A DNA stretch of 64,000 nucleotides from Gordionus sp. m RMFG-2023 (GCF_954871325.1 NC_088779.1:2978846-3042845); one strand, 5' to 3'. Shown: positions 1-35,639, counted from the first letter of the stretch. Notes: generated from the letters alone by a model not told the origin. A program made the numbers and translations.

Positions 1-141
1 ACAGAATCGGCGATGAGAAAAGCAATTAAGAACAAGAGAGGGATATTCAGATGGAAGTCAACAAAAGAACCAAACCCTATTCACAGAATCGGCGATGAGA
101 AAAGCAATTAAGAACAAGAGAGGAATATTCAGATGGAAGAA
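1..141. repeat. 82-bp tandem repeat, two copies
   Basis: A block starting ACAGAATCGGCGATGAG at position 1 recurs at position 83, giving a period of 82 bp. The two copies are nearly identical over about 57 bp (one G/A difference seen). The first copy is open in frame 1 and looks faintly coding, but the second copy falls in another frame because 82 is not a multiple of 3. It may be the end of a longer array cut by the window edge. Confidence 0.7.
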
Positions 142-904
142 GAAAAACTGAAGGGCAAACTATGAAAACTCAGAATTCTTTTAAATCATATGCTCAATTT
201 ATTATATTAATTTACTATATATTTATTTATATTATTTAAATATATTATTATTTATCCTTAAAAGATATACTAACAAATGTGATTATTTTTTAAATTGACA
301 TATTAATGAAATTTACTATTATATAAAATATTTAACAATTTAAGTTTATAATAAAATATATATTGTTAATTTAAAAAATAAATTATTAAAAATAAAATTT
401 CTTTTCAAGTTAAAAAAAAAAAATTTATAATTTGTAAAAAAAATATATGGAAAAACTAATGTAAATTAAGTTTTTAAAAGTTCGTGGAAAGATCGTTTGA
501 AATTTATATAGGGTAGGTAATCCAAACAGGACGGCATACAATTTCTATAAAATCCGATTTTTAAATTTTAATAAAAAAAAAAAATACCCTTCAAATAATG
601 ACTTATAAAGTTGGTAGAAAATAAGACATTGCCGGGGAAAAAAAAAACACATTTAACGCTGACATACATATCTTTCGGTAAAAGTTAATTGGATATATAA
701 ATAACGTTTGAATCATTATTTCAAACAAGAAAATAAAATTAACTTTTACAAATTTTCGATACTTTATAAAATATTTTGATTCATAGCAGCAAAAAAAACA
801 AATGTACAAAACAAGGTAATATAATATTATTAAATAAAAAGACCCATTAAAATATAGAGTAGAATAATATAGTACTTACAAATTGTTTAGATTACTAGAG
901 TACG

Positions 905-1215
905 GCACGATTTCAGTCGGGTTTTAAAAATGGCGAACTCCAAATTATGGCCAGAAAAATATTATCTCTGCCTTGAGATTTCGCTAACAGATGTTACAAA
1001 CCTTTGTGTCATCTATGAGCAAAATATTCAGGCTTGTGTATATTTTTAGCTAATAAATATCAGGCAAGCTTTGTCTATTTTGCTTATGAAATGGGGCAGA
1101 AAAGTTTATGTCCATTAACGAAATTTCGAGGCTTGTGTAATACTATTTTGGCTAAAAATCCTAATTCAAAAAAATAGGCGAAATTGGGCCGTTTAACAAC
1201 AACTAGGTTTGACCC
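905..1215. repeat. R1 foldback MITE, degenerate copy
   Basis: The interior matches the R1 family seen elsewhere in the window: a GCCAGAAAAATATTA segment, a GAGATTTCG segment, a TATGAGCAAAATATTCAGGC segment and a terminal GTTTAACAAC. Ends are degraded. Confidence 0.45.
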
Positions 1216-1384
1216 GTTATAAACTATTTTTTAAAAAATAAGCCCGACCCTAGCCTATCAGATTTCCTTCATACTAGGGATCCCGGCCATAATAGATTTT
1301 TAAAATTAATAAATAGTACTTTTGATTAAATTGAAGCAAAGTTAACTCTTTTGAATTCAATCAAACCTTTCGAAGACTTATAAA

Positions 1385-1745
1385 CTAGTGATTTGCATCG
1401 GGCCCAATTTTTCAAGCCCGGCCCGAATTTTTTTAAAAGTTTTGCCGGCACGGCCCGAAACCGAATTTTTTTAAATTTACCGACCCGGCCCGAAACAGAA
1501 TTTTTTTAAAAATTTTCCGGCGCTGCCCGGACTTATTTAAATATAGAAATGCATTTTTATAAATACTCAAAATAAAAGACATATGTTATAATTACGTCTA
1601 GTTCTATAAATAAAATTAAATATTTTTATTTTGCTTCAGAAAATTTGATATTTGAAATTGATAAATTTAGATATATTTAAAAAAAATTTCCCAATTTTAT
1701 TTAAAAATATTACGTTCAGGCCGGGCCGGCCTACTTCAGATCTCT
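1385..1745. repeat. R3 GC-rich repeat (GGCCCG family)
   Basis: Several GCCCGGCCCGAA-like words separated by TTTTTTTAAA spacers on one side, and GGCCGGGCCGGCC then TTCAGATCTCTAATA at the far end. The ends recall the inverted termini of other R3 copies (AGAGACCTGCA / TGCAGGTCTCT). The GC words stand out sharply in this AT-rich DNA. No coding potential seen. Confidence 0.55.
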
Positions 1746-3829
1746 AATATAAACATTCATTTCTGAATCATAGAATATATTTGTTTTTACATACTCCGAA
1801 ATTTCAAAAATTTAAAACATATTTCCTTCAAATATTTAAGGTATTTTGGCATAACAAGATGTCACATAAAACTGCATTTAAAAAATAAATTTAAAAAAAG
1901 ATTTCCTACCACAAAAAATTGAGAATCGATGAAATTTGTCATTTTTCTCATTTAATATTCGCATTCGAGTTGGCACGGTCTGACCTGATAAATATTTTGA
2001 TTTTCAGGCCGTAACTTGTGCAAAATATTTGTATGGAACCAGGTCGAAATTTCGCGTACAACGGGTAAAAAGATGTTTAGCGGATCAGACAGGGTAAAAA
2101 AAATCCCGCTAAATTGTAATTTGTATCGCATTTCAAATAAAAAAAAAATGCTTATTTAAAAAAATATATATATTGACAACTAAATTCATAAAAATTTCGA
2201 AATTTAAATATAAAAACATATATCCGAAACATAATTCTAGAATTTTTTTTTTTTAAAAAAATATTAAGATTTTTAAAACTTGCGAAAGTTTTGAAACTTT
2301 CGGAATATTTTTTGTTAAAAAATATTGGACATGTTCTTAAACATTTCGTGAAGGAATATTAAGGATGGGGGAGGTCGGATCGGTATTTGCTATCCGGTCC
2401 TCCACCCGTCTAGGATCTTACCTAGGTCTGAGCCGAACGTCGCAAATATTAAATAAATAATATTTTTATTTTCATAATAATAAATTCCTAAAAAATTGAC
2501 ATTTTGTTTATAACATATCATAATAAAATAAAATATAATGATGATATATCCTGGGGGTGAGAGGTGTATATAGAAAAAGTATAAATCGGAGAAGGTCATA
2601 TGATATCAGTTCAGAAATTTTATTTAAGATTAATGTTAAATTGATAAACTGTGTATGAATATGTATGTTTTATAGAAGGATATCATAACTAGTAAAAAAA
2701 AAAATGCCATAACATAAATAATATTAATTTATAAAAAAATTATTTTTCTCCTTCCAATATCCATCATACCTTATACAAGGTGATACGATATTTCCTATAA
2801 ATATAATTAAATTTATATATAATAAATAAAAAAAAATTATATGTATATTTCATTTTTTTTTGTCGTTTGTGTGAATAGATAAAATTAATATTATTTATCA
2901 TAAATTGAATATTTTAAATGTTTTATATATATATTTTTTTTAAGCATTTATAATTTAAGTAATAATTAAAATACAAATCAATTTTAATAATTTTTTAGTT
3001 AAAATTTCTTGCGATAAATTTTAAAACCTAAGAATATTATTTTTTTACAAGATTACAAGATAAAAAAAAAATACTGAGACATTTCAGAAGGGGTATCCTA
3101 ATAACAAATATTTTTTAAAAAATATTCTTCATATTCCTAGGGGACAAATTTATATATGTATTTGAGTGGCGGGAGCGAGAGAAGGTCACCAAAAAAAGAG
3201 ATCGCTATCTAACCCTTATACAATTTGTCATAGGGGGGTGGGTATAAGACCCCGATGACGTTGAATTATCACGTGTCTATATATTTTAACTTCTAATTCA
3301 TCGAGTTTACAATAAAGATAATATTTACAAAAATAATTGTCCTATAATGGTATTTTTTTAAAAAAAATAATAAAATAAATTAATATATTTTATATTTACA
3401 TTATTATTAACCTAGTGAATGAATGTAGTAATAAAAAAAAAAAAAGTATATAAAAATAGGGGCTTAAAAAAAATAATGAAAAATATAATTAAATGATTGA
3501 TGCCATCTACAATTTTCCGATAAATTACAAAAAAAAGGGCATGTATCATGTAAGTTTAAATATCTTTTTTGACTAATAACATGGTAAATAAATATGGAGT
3601 TATTAAGGTTATTTTTTTAATCATTCAAAAGATGCGTAATTGCTTGAATCTTTGACTATGGACTAATATGATATATATTATAAAAAAGAAATATGTTAAA
3701 TGAGAAAATATGTGGGGAAGAGTGATTTAAAAAAATATAATATGTATATCGTACGAAGATCATCTTTTTATAATAATAATCCTTTTTCAAGGAAGGGGGG
3801 CGTATTTTTAAATGTTTGCCTTCATTCAT
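1746..3829. other. AT-rich non-coding stretch
   Basis: I see homopolymer A/T runs, scattered GC-rich words similar to R3 (around 1970-2100 and 2365-2440) and no open frame that looks coding. This lies immediately 3' of the kinase gene, which ends at 3830. Confidence 0.5.
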
Positions 3830-27323
<23,494 letters not shown>

Positions 27324-28900
27324 TCCAATAATATTAACTATGTAGTATAATATATATACGAAACATTTGAATTTTAGGTTAGCATGTCATCGTCAAACTT
27401 AAGTGAGGATTCACGTAATATATTGATCAAATAATCAAATAAATGACACATGACCAAAAAACATTTTTTTGTCAGTTGAGTTCAGAGGTTGAATCTTGAA
27501 TAATAAAATAATTAATTATACTTCTTAATTAAATACAGATAAAAATAAAAATCAAAATATATAAACAAATGTGCATTCAATAGGAATGTATTTTCTATAT
27601 ATAAAATTTTAATTGTCATTGTTATCATTTTATTTTTTAAACTTCTCGTAGGTATAATTATGTAAAATATCATTGTACGATTTTGTGGACCATTTTGTTA
27701 ATTTGTTAATAACTTAATATAATTAATACACATTTTTATTAACGGAATTTATCCTTAAATATCAAAAAATGCAAAATTTTTCTATCCTTACCCCTTAATA
27801 ACTCAGATAGTTTTTACTAGCTATGCGAAATTTTATTAAATTAAAAGCCCCGTTTGGATGTTCATAAGGACAAAATAATCACATGCAATCATTATTCTTC
27901 AAACATCAATTTTTATAATAATTACACATTCATCAAGTTTATTTTATACTCAAAAATACCTTTTGAATTCCGCAAATTATTATTGTTTATATATCTCATT
28001 AAACCAATACTCTTGCAATAGGTTTAATCAGATTTCAAACCGTTTTGGTACTGAAATTTTAATTTAACATGTTTACAATAAATATTTTTATCCATTTTCA
28101 TGAAAAAAATTTTTAAATATATTAAATATTAACGTTCATGACAATTGTCACTTTTCTATCGTGCATCTTTATCGAAATTTTAATTTTAAATGTTAATAAT
28201 ATAAATTTTATCCCATTTGCGTCAAAAAATAATTAAAAATGTTAAAAAATATCGATATGAACATTTGTCATTTTTCTGTGTTTATTACAACATTATACCT
28301 ATAGTGTCCAAAAAGTTTTAAAAAAACAACGATTAGGACAATTGTCACATTTCTGTATTACTTTACATCTTCATTGAATTCTGATTTTATAAATCTTTAC
28401 CCATTTGTGTCAAAGATAGTTGAAAAATTGTCACTTTTCATGGTACATTTTCATTAAATTTTTATTTTAATTTAACATGTTTACTAACCATATGCTTCAA
28501 AAATATATATTATAAAATAATAATTATCTAAAACAACTTATGCTGTGTGGACCTTTAGAAGATCGTTGATCAGAAATATTAATAAATAAAAAGTGTTCAA
28601 AGATCATGATCTTCCAAGATCGTTGCTCAAAATTTTTTTAAAATTTTATACAAGTTGTTTGGACCAAAATTCTATTATACAAGAACTGTCTGGTTAGTTA
28701 AATTTTTTACCCGACACCAGTGGTCCAGGCTTTAGGACGGGTCGAGGCAGGCTTTGCAGATCTCTTCCAGATTACTGCTAGTTATTCTAAAGAAAATTTT
28801 GATCAAGAGGTTATTATTTAATTGGCATTAATAAATAGTATTTATTTTTACAAGCGTCAACTTTATAACAAAATAATGTAGTAGCTTCATTCATTTTCAA
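27324..28900. promoter_or_regulatory. Shared upstream region of two divergent genes
   Basis: About 1.58 kb between the SIK ATG (27323, minus) and the CENATAC-like ATG (28901, plus). It holds a degenerate tandem repeat at 28045-28500 and an R3 scrap near 28710-28770. I see no clear TATA or initiator that would decide a start. The promoter role is inferred from the layout only. Confidence 0.35.
28045..28500. repeat. Degenerate tandem repeat, unit about 120 bp
   Basis: Words such as GACAATTGTCACTTTTC, GAAATTTTAATTT and CCATTT.CGTCAAA recur about four times in the same order with roughly 100-120 bp spacing. Confidence 0.5.
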
Positions 28901-29385
28901 ATGCTACAGTACAAACGATGCAACATATGCGGATTGAATTTTACAAATTACAGCCAACATTCCTACCAAAAATATCATAAACGTAAAATAAATGATGGAA
29001 TAAAAAGATTCAAATTAAAAGTATTATTTGTATATATAATATAATTTTTATCTTATTTTTATAAGAAAATTAAAGCGAATGAACAATTAATTAATATGTC
29101 ATTTATACCAAAGTCTGACTTAAATAAAAAATTTTGGTGTATATTTTGTAGTAAAGATTATGAATATAATTATATTGTAAATAATTATCAAATCCTGGCT
29201 TTAGGATTTTTCGATCACATATCAAAGTAGCATAATGATTTGATTTAATATCTATATCAAGTTAGAATAAGGCACATGAAGTTTGTTAAAAAAATATTAT
29301 TAGAAAATGGAGAAGACATGAAGGATATAAATTCTTATATAAATGATAGGAAATTGTTCACAGAGTACATCAATATTTTTAGATA
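28901..29385 (+). CDS. CENATAC: CENATAC (CCDC84/TITAN-like) homolog, 5' part
   Basis: CENATAC is a minor-spliceosome factor acting at AT-AC introns. Exon 1 (28901-29020) encodes MLQYKRCNICGLNF and the H.....H pair of an N-terminal zinc finger. Exon 2 (29066-29226) has KKFWCIFCSKDYEYN, the family FWC.FC motif. Exon 3 (from 29266) has HMKFVKKILLENGEDMKDI, which aligns residue for residue with the HL..LKHFLWKYGGDMD region of plant homologs once a 39-nt intron (29227-29265) is removed. Introns are 45 and 39 nt with GT-AG borders and matching phases. The frame closes near 29385, and further exons (candidates at 29491-29575, 29613-29692 and 29730-29815) are not resolved. Reading through without the 39-nt intron would meet in-frame stops, so a pseudogene is the alternative. 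Confidence 0.62.
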
Positions 29386-29829
29386 ATTTAAAATATTTCA
29401 TTTAAAGGTATGAAAATGTTATAAATTCTATAATAACAAAAGCCAATGTAAATTTTAATTAAAAATACACTAATTATTTATTTTAAAAAGGATCCAATAC
29501 AATTATTAAAATATACTCAAAGTTGTGACAATTCAATTTACGTCAGAAAATCTTCTCCAATATTATCCAAAAGTTGTTTATATATAATTAAATGTATCAT
29601 GTATAATATTGCATTTAGAATTCGAAAAGTCTATAAAACCATTTGATACAAAAATAATTATGAATAAAGAAATTCTTCCACATTTTAAAAAGTAAAATTT
29701 ACATATATAATTTTTTTTGACACTGTCGATAATCATAGAAAAAAGAAAAAAATTATCCCTGAAAATAATGATTTTATACTCAGGCCATATGTTTCAAAAC
29801 GATTAACAAAACTTTAGGCATGCTAATAA

Positions 29830-31600
29830 ATAACTTACATTAATTAATCTTATAAATTATATATCAAATTATAAATTTAAATTATATATATCATTTTATA
29901 TTGTAAATGCATTTCAATCTTAATAAAAAAAATTTTTTAAATAATCTTCATAAATTTTGTACCTTTAATTTATTCCAGATGCACCAATACCAAGTAGGCT
30001 CAATATTCATAAAACTAACCAGTATATCTTTCAATATTAACCTTTTTATGCCAATATCAAATTATTCAATTCTCAAAAGGTTTTTAGAATAATTTTTCAA
30101 TGCAATTTTGCACCAAAAAAAAATTAGTATTTTTTAATTATTTTAAAAATTGTAAGTTTTTTTAGACCATTTTTATTAAATAAAACAAGGGTAAAAGTTG
30201 CTCTTATTGTGCTTCCCCTTTTTTTCAGACTGATTTATGATATTTTTGAATCTGCTTTTATTGCTTTCTAATATCCTTCTAAATATGAAAATTACTAATC
30301 GAATCAAATATTTCCATTATTTATACTTGATTTGTGTATTTGAATCAATAATTTTGTATTTGTACAAATCAAATGTTTTCTTATTTTTAAGCAGTGATCT
30401 GCAAAGCTCAGCTCACAAACCTGGTAAGAATTTATTTTTTTAAATAAAATAGATAATTGGCATGCCATGAAAATTTAAAATAAAATTATGCTGGGTAATC
30501 TTTGATTTTTTTTGTAAAATATTAATAGGCCAACCTTAGCATTAAAATTTATATATATTTTTTTAAATTTTAAGCAAACATTTTGATGAGATTTAGTTAT
30601 TTTTGGTTATGTATAAAATTAGCATCAAATAAGATGATAAATAATATGATAATTATTTTTTTCCATTCATTTGATATTTTTTTTAATGTGTGAAGTGGTA
30701 CATTCTAAAGTTGTTCATGATTCAAAGTTGAAAAATGAGTCAACTCGAGTTTTGAGAAATTTGACGATTATCTCATATTTTGAGTTTCCCTTTCTGTGTA
30801 CAGGTGCTTTGCCTACAGCCATTTCACTTAAAGTGCCAAAAATGCTAAAATTTAATAGCAAATACTCAAATTAAATAATAAATTATTAGGATGGAATAGG
30901 AAATTTGATCATAAATGACCCAAAATATTACTAAAATACCGTTTCGCTTATATGCCAAAGAATCTAATTTAATACCAAAATTTTCTAATAATTGAGCAAA
31001 TTTAATAATAAATTAGAAATGGGGAATGAGCAAAAATACAAGCAAATTAGCAAAATGCCTTTAAGCCTAAAAGTTCTCCAATCACAAATACTCAAATTAT
31101 ATAATTAATCAGCAAATATTTCAATTGTAATAAAATGTCATATCTTGCCACTTTTTAGGCGAAATGTCTATAAGGGTACAGCGTAACCTAATCAAAATTT
31201 TTTACTTAAGGTCACCACACGACTAAGCCGACTTGGCTGAGTTATATAGCAACTCTAGGATCCAGTTAAGGAAAATATTTAGGTGACCTTACGATTAAAA
31301 AGTGACTTAAAGCTTGTTTCTAATTTTTCTAATGTTTAGTATTAACCTTTTTTTTTATTATTTCAATCCGTTTGACATACACACAGTTTGAAGAAAAAAA
31401 GTTATAAGTAAAATAGCAAAAGATTGACACCATTCCAGACATAGGTGTCAGCAAATAAATTTAATTTTTTTTTAGAAATTTGAATTTTTTAAAAATAAAC
31501 GAGAAAAATTTATAATCTGGTTAGGTTAAAAATTATTAAACAAAATATTAAATATATTTCGAGTAAAAAAGTATGAAGAATATTAGCTAAGTTAGATAAA
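29830..31600. other. AT-rich intergenic DNA, no gene seen
   Basis: Short open frames occur but lack any family signature or plausible splice context. Words like CTCAAATTAAATAATAAATT recur around 30850-31010, suggesting a degenerate repeat. Confidence 0.4.
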
Positions 31601-31603
31601 TTT

Positions 31604-31912
31604 CAATGACATATAATATTACCTAGACTCATGATGAATTCATTAAAAGTGTACATCAATGAAAACAGCTGGGGACTCCATTTTGATTGCCCATATCATT
31701 ATTAAAAATTTTAAACGAGAGGCCAATTTATTCCTATGTCCTGTAGCAAACTTTATTAAAGAATTGCCTGATCATCGAGATAATAAGGAAGCAAGTTATC
31801 AATTTAATAGTAGTTTTTAACATGAGAATAACCACTATACGGGTTACCAAAATGGCGGATTCCAGCTGATTTTTATTCAACGACGTTTTCAAATGCATTA
31901 TTATGAATGCAT
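31604..31912. repeat. R2 MITE copy
   Basis: Starts CAATGACATATAATATTACC; interior AAAACAGCTGGGGACTCC, CTGATCATCGAGATAATAAG and AAAATGGCGGATTCCAGCTG in the order of the other R2 copies. The right terminus is shortened. Confidence 0.7.
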
Positions 31913-32080
31913 CAACTTTCTTCGTTTAAAAATTTCGATTTTACTTTTGATATTATGTAATGAAGAAAAAAAGTCTTTTTTTTTTAAATTATAAATCTTA
32001 AAACTTCAAATTTGGTATACATATAATAACGAAAATTATATTTACGATTTAAATCTTTATTTTTTTTTAATAAGAATAAC

Positions 32081-32252
32081 AGAGTTGTTAAAGGATCTAG
32101 ATACAATTATTTAGATCCTGTATCTAGATATAAAAATGTGGTATCGTATCTGTATCTAGATAGATTTTTGATTAAATAATCTGTATCTAGATATTATTTT
32201 AGACATTGTATCTGTATCTAGATCCATTTAAAAAGTATTTTTTAACAACTCT
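32081..32252. repeat. MITE built of TATCTAGATA palindromes
   Basis: Inverted ends AGAGTTGTTAAA and TTTAACAACTCT. Inside are at least six near-palindromic words of the type (G/T)TATCTAGATA(C/T), spaced irregularly. A related scrap with TCTAGATAC and TCTAGAAGC lies near 7050-7115. Confidence 0.65.
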
Positions 32253-32309
32253 GAGAATCAGCAATAAGAATAAGAAAAGTAATAAACCCATTCAAAAAAA
32301 TTACTCAAT

Positions 32310-32497
32310 TTGAATAAAAACGGCCACCTCAATATTTTAGCCAGAAAAATATTGACCTAAGTCTCGAAATTTCGATAATACATGTCTAAACCTTTGTTCC
32401 TTCTGCAAACAAAATCTTGAGGCTTGCCTCATACTATTTCTGGATGAAATTTTGAGTTAGCCGTTTTTATAAATCGAGCCGTTTAGCAACACTAATT
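32310..32497. repeat. R1 foldback MITE copy
   Basis: CTCAATTTGAATAAAAACGG, TATTTTAGCCAGAAAAATAT, CAAAATCTTGAGGCTTGC and the terminal GAGCCGTTTAGCAACACTAA. Confidence 0.65.
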
Positions 32498-33007
32498 TAA
32501 TCACAAAATAAGACTTTAAATAAATGTATTTGTTTTAATTTAAAAAAAAAATACTGAATTTTAATCATGTTTGCTAGTGTATAGGCCTTCGTAATCTGCT
32601 CTCGAGAGAAATATAGATGCATTCAGGTAAAATAAAAATATATATATAAGGTCAAAGATAGACTCGATTCATTGGCTTTGATATTAGTATTGAGGAAAAT
32701 ATTGTAAAACAAAATGACGAATTATGTTTAAGCGTCAATGCGTTTTTATTTTCCCGACAATGTATTTATTTTTTTTTTCAACTTTGAAATCATTTTTTTT
32801 TTGAGCGCGTTTTTTTTTTTTAAAAATTTTAAAATCTGATTTTACCGGATGTGGATTCCGGCATGTTTAGAATACTAATCTTATGATGAATTGTAGATAA
32901 TTTTTGCCGCTAACTTTTACAAAGTCATTTATAATTTATATAAAAAAAAATCTATGGAATAAAACTAATATAAATTGTCTCATTTCTAAACAGTAGTCTG
33001 CTTTAGC

Positions 33008-33231
33008 TGGTGTTGTTGAAGGCTCGTTTTGGGCCGATTTTTTAAAACGGCTGACTCAATATTTTAGCCAGAGAAATATTACCTAAGCCTAGAGATTGAG
33101 ATGATATATGTCTCTCTAGACCCTTGTTCCTTTTATGAGCAAATTCTTCAGGCTTGCGTAATATTTATCTGGATGAAATAGTTAACTGTTTTTAAAAATA
33201 GGCTCAAAACGAACCCTTTAACAACACTAGT
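33008..33231. repeat. R1 foldback MITE, full-length copy
   Basis: TGGTGTTGTTGAAGGCTCG at the left and, inverted, the end CTTTAACAACACTAG; about 224 bp. Internal order: GCCAGAGAAATATTACC, GAGATTGAGATG, CAAATTCTTCAGGCTTGC. Confidence 0.7.
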
Positions 33232-33527
33232 TTTAGCCGTCAATATCGCTTCCTCTAAAACAGCCTTAAAAAAATGAAAGAGGTTATATAGATTTAAACG
33301 TAGGTAAAGTTATCTTTGTTACTCTTTTTTTTTCCAAAGCAAAATATTTATTCATCGAAATAAATTTTTTAAAAAATAACAAGACGAAACTATGACCCGA
33401 TTTTGATTCTCGTCTGCTTTATTTTCGTGTTGTTTGAATACTCAATAGTAAAAAAAAAATTTTAATCACCCATCCCTTCACTTTTTGATCCCCTTCGAAT
33501 GGTTTGGGAGCATCTCTGTCAAAGAGG

Positions 33528-33812
33528 AAATGACGTATAATAATATCAAGTGTGCACCAATGAAAACAGCTGGGGACGCCATTTTGATTAATAATATCTT
33601 TATTTAAAAATTTTAAACGAGTAGCCAATTTATTCCTATGTCCTGACGCAAACTTTATTAAAGAATTGCCTGATCATCGAGATGATAAGGAAGCAATTTA
33701 TCAATTTAATAATAGTTTTTTAACATGAGAATAATTACTATATTGGTTACCAAAATGGAGGATCCAGCTGATTTGCATTCAACGACGCTTTCAAATGCAT
33801 TATTATGATTGC
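33528..33812. repeat. R2 MITE copy
   Basis: GACGTATAATAATAT start, AAAACAGCTGGGGACGCC, CTGACGCAAACTTTATTAAA, ATGGAGGATCCAGCTG and TTCAAATGCATTATTATG. Ends partly lost. Confidence 0.65.
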
Positions 33813-34352
33813 ACCGGAGAACTTCCGAATCATAATAAATTTTTTATAAAAAAATAGTGACACATAATTTTTAAAAAAACTGGCTCGTATCCTATTGGCT
33901 ATTTTTATTTAATTTTTTAAAATAATATTTAGTTTATTATATCAACAGTGTTGGGGTAGCATCGAACATTTGTTTTTAAAATACGAAATGCAAACGCTCT
34001 TTTTTTTGTATTCGTATTTATAGTATTTATTTGAATAAATTAGAGTAAGGCTTTTCAAATACGGATCGAATAATTCGCTATTCGTAATTGTACCTAGCAA
34101 ACATGTATAGTAAATTGTTTTTAAATAGACCTAATTTAGATGGTATATACTTGGTATTAGTTATTTTAACATTACTAAAATAATTAATCTTTTTGTATAT
34201 ATTTACGTCGACATAAATAACAAATAGACATTTTAGATATTTTTATATCAGTTTATATTATAAACTAAACTTATTGTTGTTTAAAGAATCAATTTGAGCC
34301 AATTTTTAAAAACGAACTAATATGGCGCACAAATTGAGCGTTTCAAACGCGG

Positions 34353-34720
34353 TTAATGATGCTTACTTGTATTTTGTTTATTTTTCATTTGGATAGGCAC
34401 TACCAAATTTATTTGAAAAATCGTGATTTTTAGAAAGCGTCCGTGACTAGTCGGCAAGAGAGTTGCTTACCAATCCGATGGTTATGGGTTCGAATCCCAG
34501 CAATGATCATATTTTTTTTTTCTTAATCCAACTTGGTGGTTCTGTCCTTGCGGGATGATACATAGAAGGCAGGATTCGACCACGTGATTCCGTTATAATA
34601 TCTATGTTAAATAATAACGGTTTTGTTACATCTTAATAAATTTTGGTATTTGGTAGTATGTATCAAATATTGTAAAATCAAGATTCGCTCGGTATCGTCT
34701 TTGGTAGTAAGCATCATTAA
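34353..34720. mobile_element. TTAA-flanked MITE carrying a tRNA-like segment
   Basis: Left TTAATGATGCTTACT and right AGTAAGCATCATTAA are perfect inverses, and TTAA at both edges is the piggyBac target. The interior holds GCACTACCAAA, a tRNA-like block (34437-34508) with the box B GGTTCGAATCC, and TTTTGGTATTTGGTAGTATG. A second copy lies inverted at 46810-49110. Confidence 0.7.
34437..34508 (+). repeat. tRNA-like segment inside the MITE
   Basis: GTGACTAGTCGGCAAGAGAG resembles a box A and D-arm; ATGGGTTCGAATCCCAG is a complete T-arm with box B. The middle is degenerate, so a functional tRNA is unlikely, but Pol III promoter elements may persist. Confidence 0.55.
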
Positions 34721-35414
34721 CCTTCAAACGCTACGTTGCAAGCGCAAATAATGCATTTTAAATGGCCTCGTGCAAATTGGTAAAATTTACCATTTGACGT
34801 TAGCAACCATTTAAAAAAACGTAGATAGGTTTGCTTTTTCATTACTTTTTTAATTCTTTGCTTTTGTAATATTATATAAAAATGTAATACAAATAACTCA
34901 CTTATATATCCCTAAAGGAAAAAATATTTGGAAATTAAAGAAATAAGAACGCAGACGATAATGTGATTTTCAAAGACAAATCCTTTTTTTTTATAGAACT
35001 TAATTTAAAATTTTGAATCGACGGATATTAATAAAAAGACAACCCCAATTTAGACAAGGGACACGTTACGTTTTTTATTATTTAAAAATTACGGCAAAAC
35101 GTAAACGCTCAATTTGTGCGCACTATAACTCAATATTTTATCTAGATAAAAAAAAAATACGCGAACTTGAAGATTGAGCTCATAGATGGCATAAAGTTTG
35201 TGTTCTTCTGTTGGCCAAATTTAGAGGTTCTTAGGCGATATATTTCTGGTCAAAATATTGAGTTAAACCATTTTTCGAGCCGCTTAACAAACGATAACTG
35301 AACCGAATCATAAAGAGTTGTAAAATAAAATCCACAATTTATTTATACTAATATTAATTTTTCTATGATCAGAAGTTAAAGTAATTATAAAATAATATAT
35401 AATTAATTTAATAT

Positions 35415-35428
35415 GGGGGGGGGGGGGG
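35415..35428 (+). repeat. Poly(G) tract of 14
   Basis: Uninterrupted run of 14 G in strongly AT-rich surroundings, one of about a dozen such tracts in the window (also near 4608, 6524, 8588, 13821, 18128, 19979, 20606, 24872, 39970, 40066). Confidence 0.9.
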
Positions 35429-35639
35429 TAAGGGCTAAAAATTAATGTCTTTTCTTTAGTAGAAAAAAATTTACCCAGATGACGCTGATGAAATTAAATA
35501 AGATGAGGCTGCTGGTTTTTTTACAACAAATTGATATTTAATACTTTGAAGGATTCAAATGTAAAAAAAACGGCGCCATTTTCAAAAATAAATTTACGAA
35601 ATATTTTACCGGTTTTACAGCTGATTAATTCGAAGTAAT

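Larger units (their letters stand above)
34324..35124. repeat. GTGCGCAC foldback element, second copy
   Basis: Left end GGCGCACAAATTGAGCG; right end AATTTGTGCGCACTA. The right arm (34740-35124) matches the right arm of the 23.6-kb copy closely. Most of the left arm is replaced by the TTAA-flanked element. Confidence 0.65.
34275..35293. repeat. R1 copy split by nested insertions
   Basis: The left part ATTGTTGTTTAAAG and GAGCCAATTTTTAAAAACG stops at about 34321. The right part resumes at about 35125 with ACTCAATATTTTATCTAGA and ends GAGCCGCTTAACAAACG. The two halves rejoin in the correct R1 order. Confidence 0.65.

Noticed and set aside
603-809. Phe/Tyr-rich open frame
   Set aside because: Chance frame in AT-rich DNA with no motif or splice context.
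29176-29203. A 28-nt GT-AG interval in the CENATAC-like exon 2
   Set aside because: Removing it would break the frame, while leaving it in keeps the spacing between FC and H seen in the family.
34437-34508. Functional tRNA gene
   Set aside because: The T-arm is good, but the anticodon and acceptor arms do not pair, and the same block recurs inside a MITE family.
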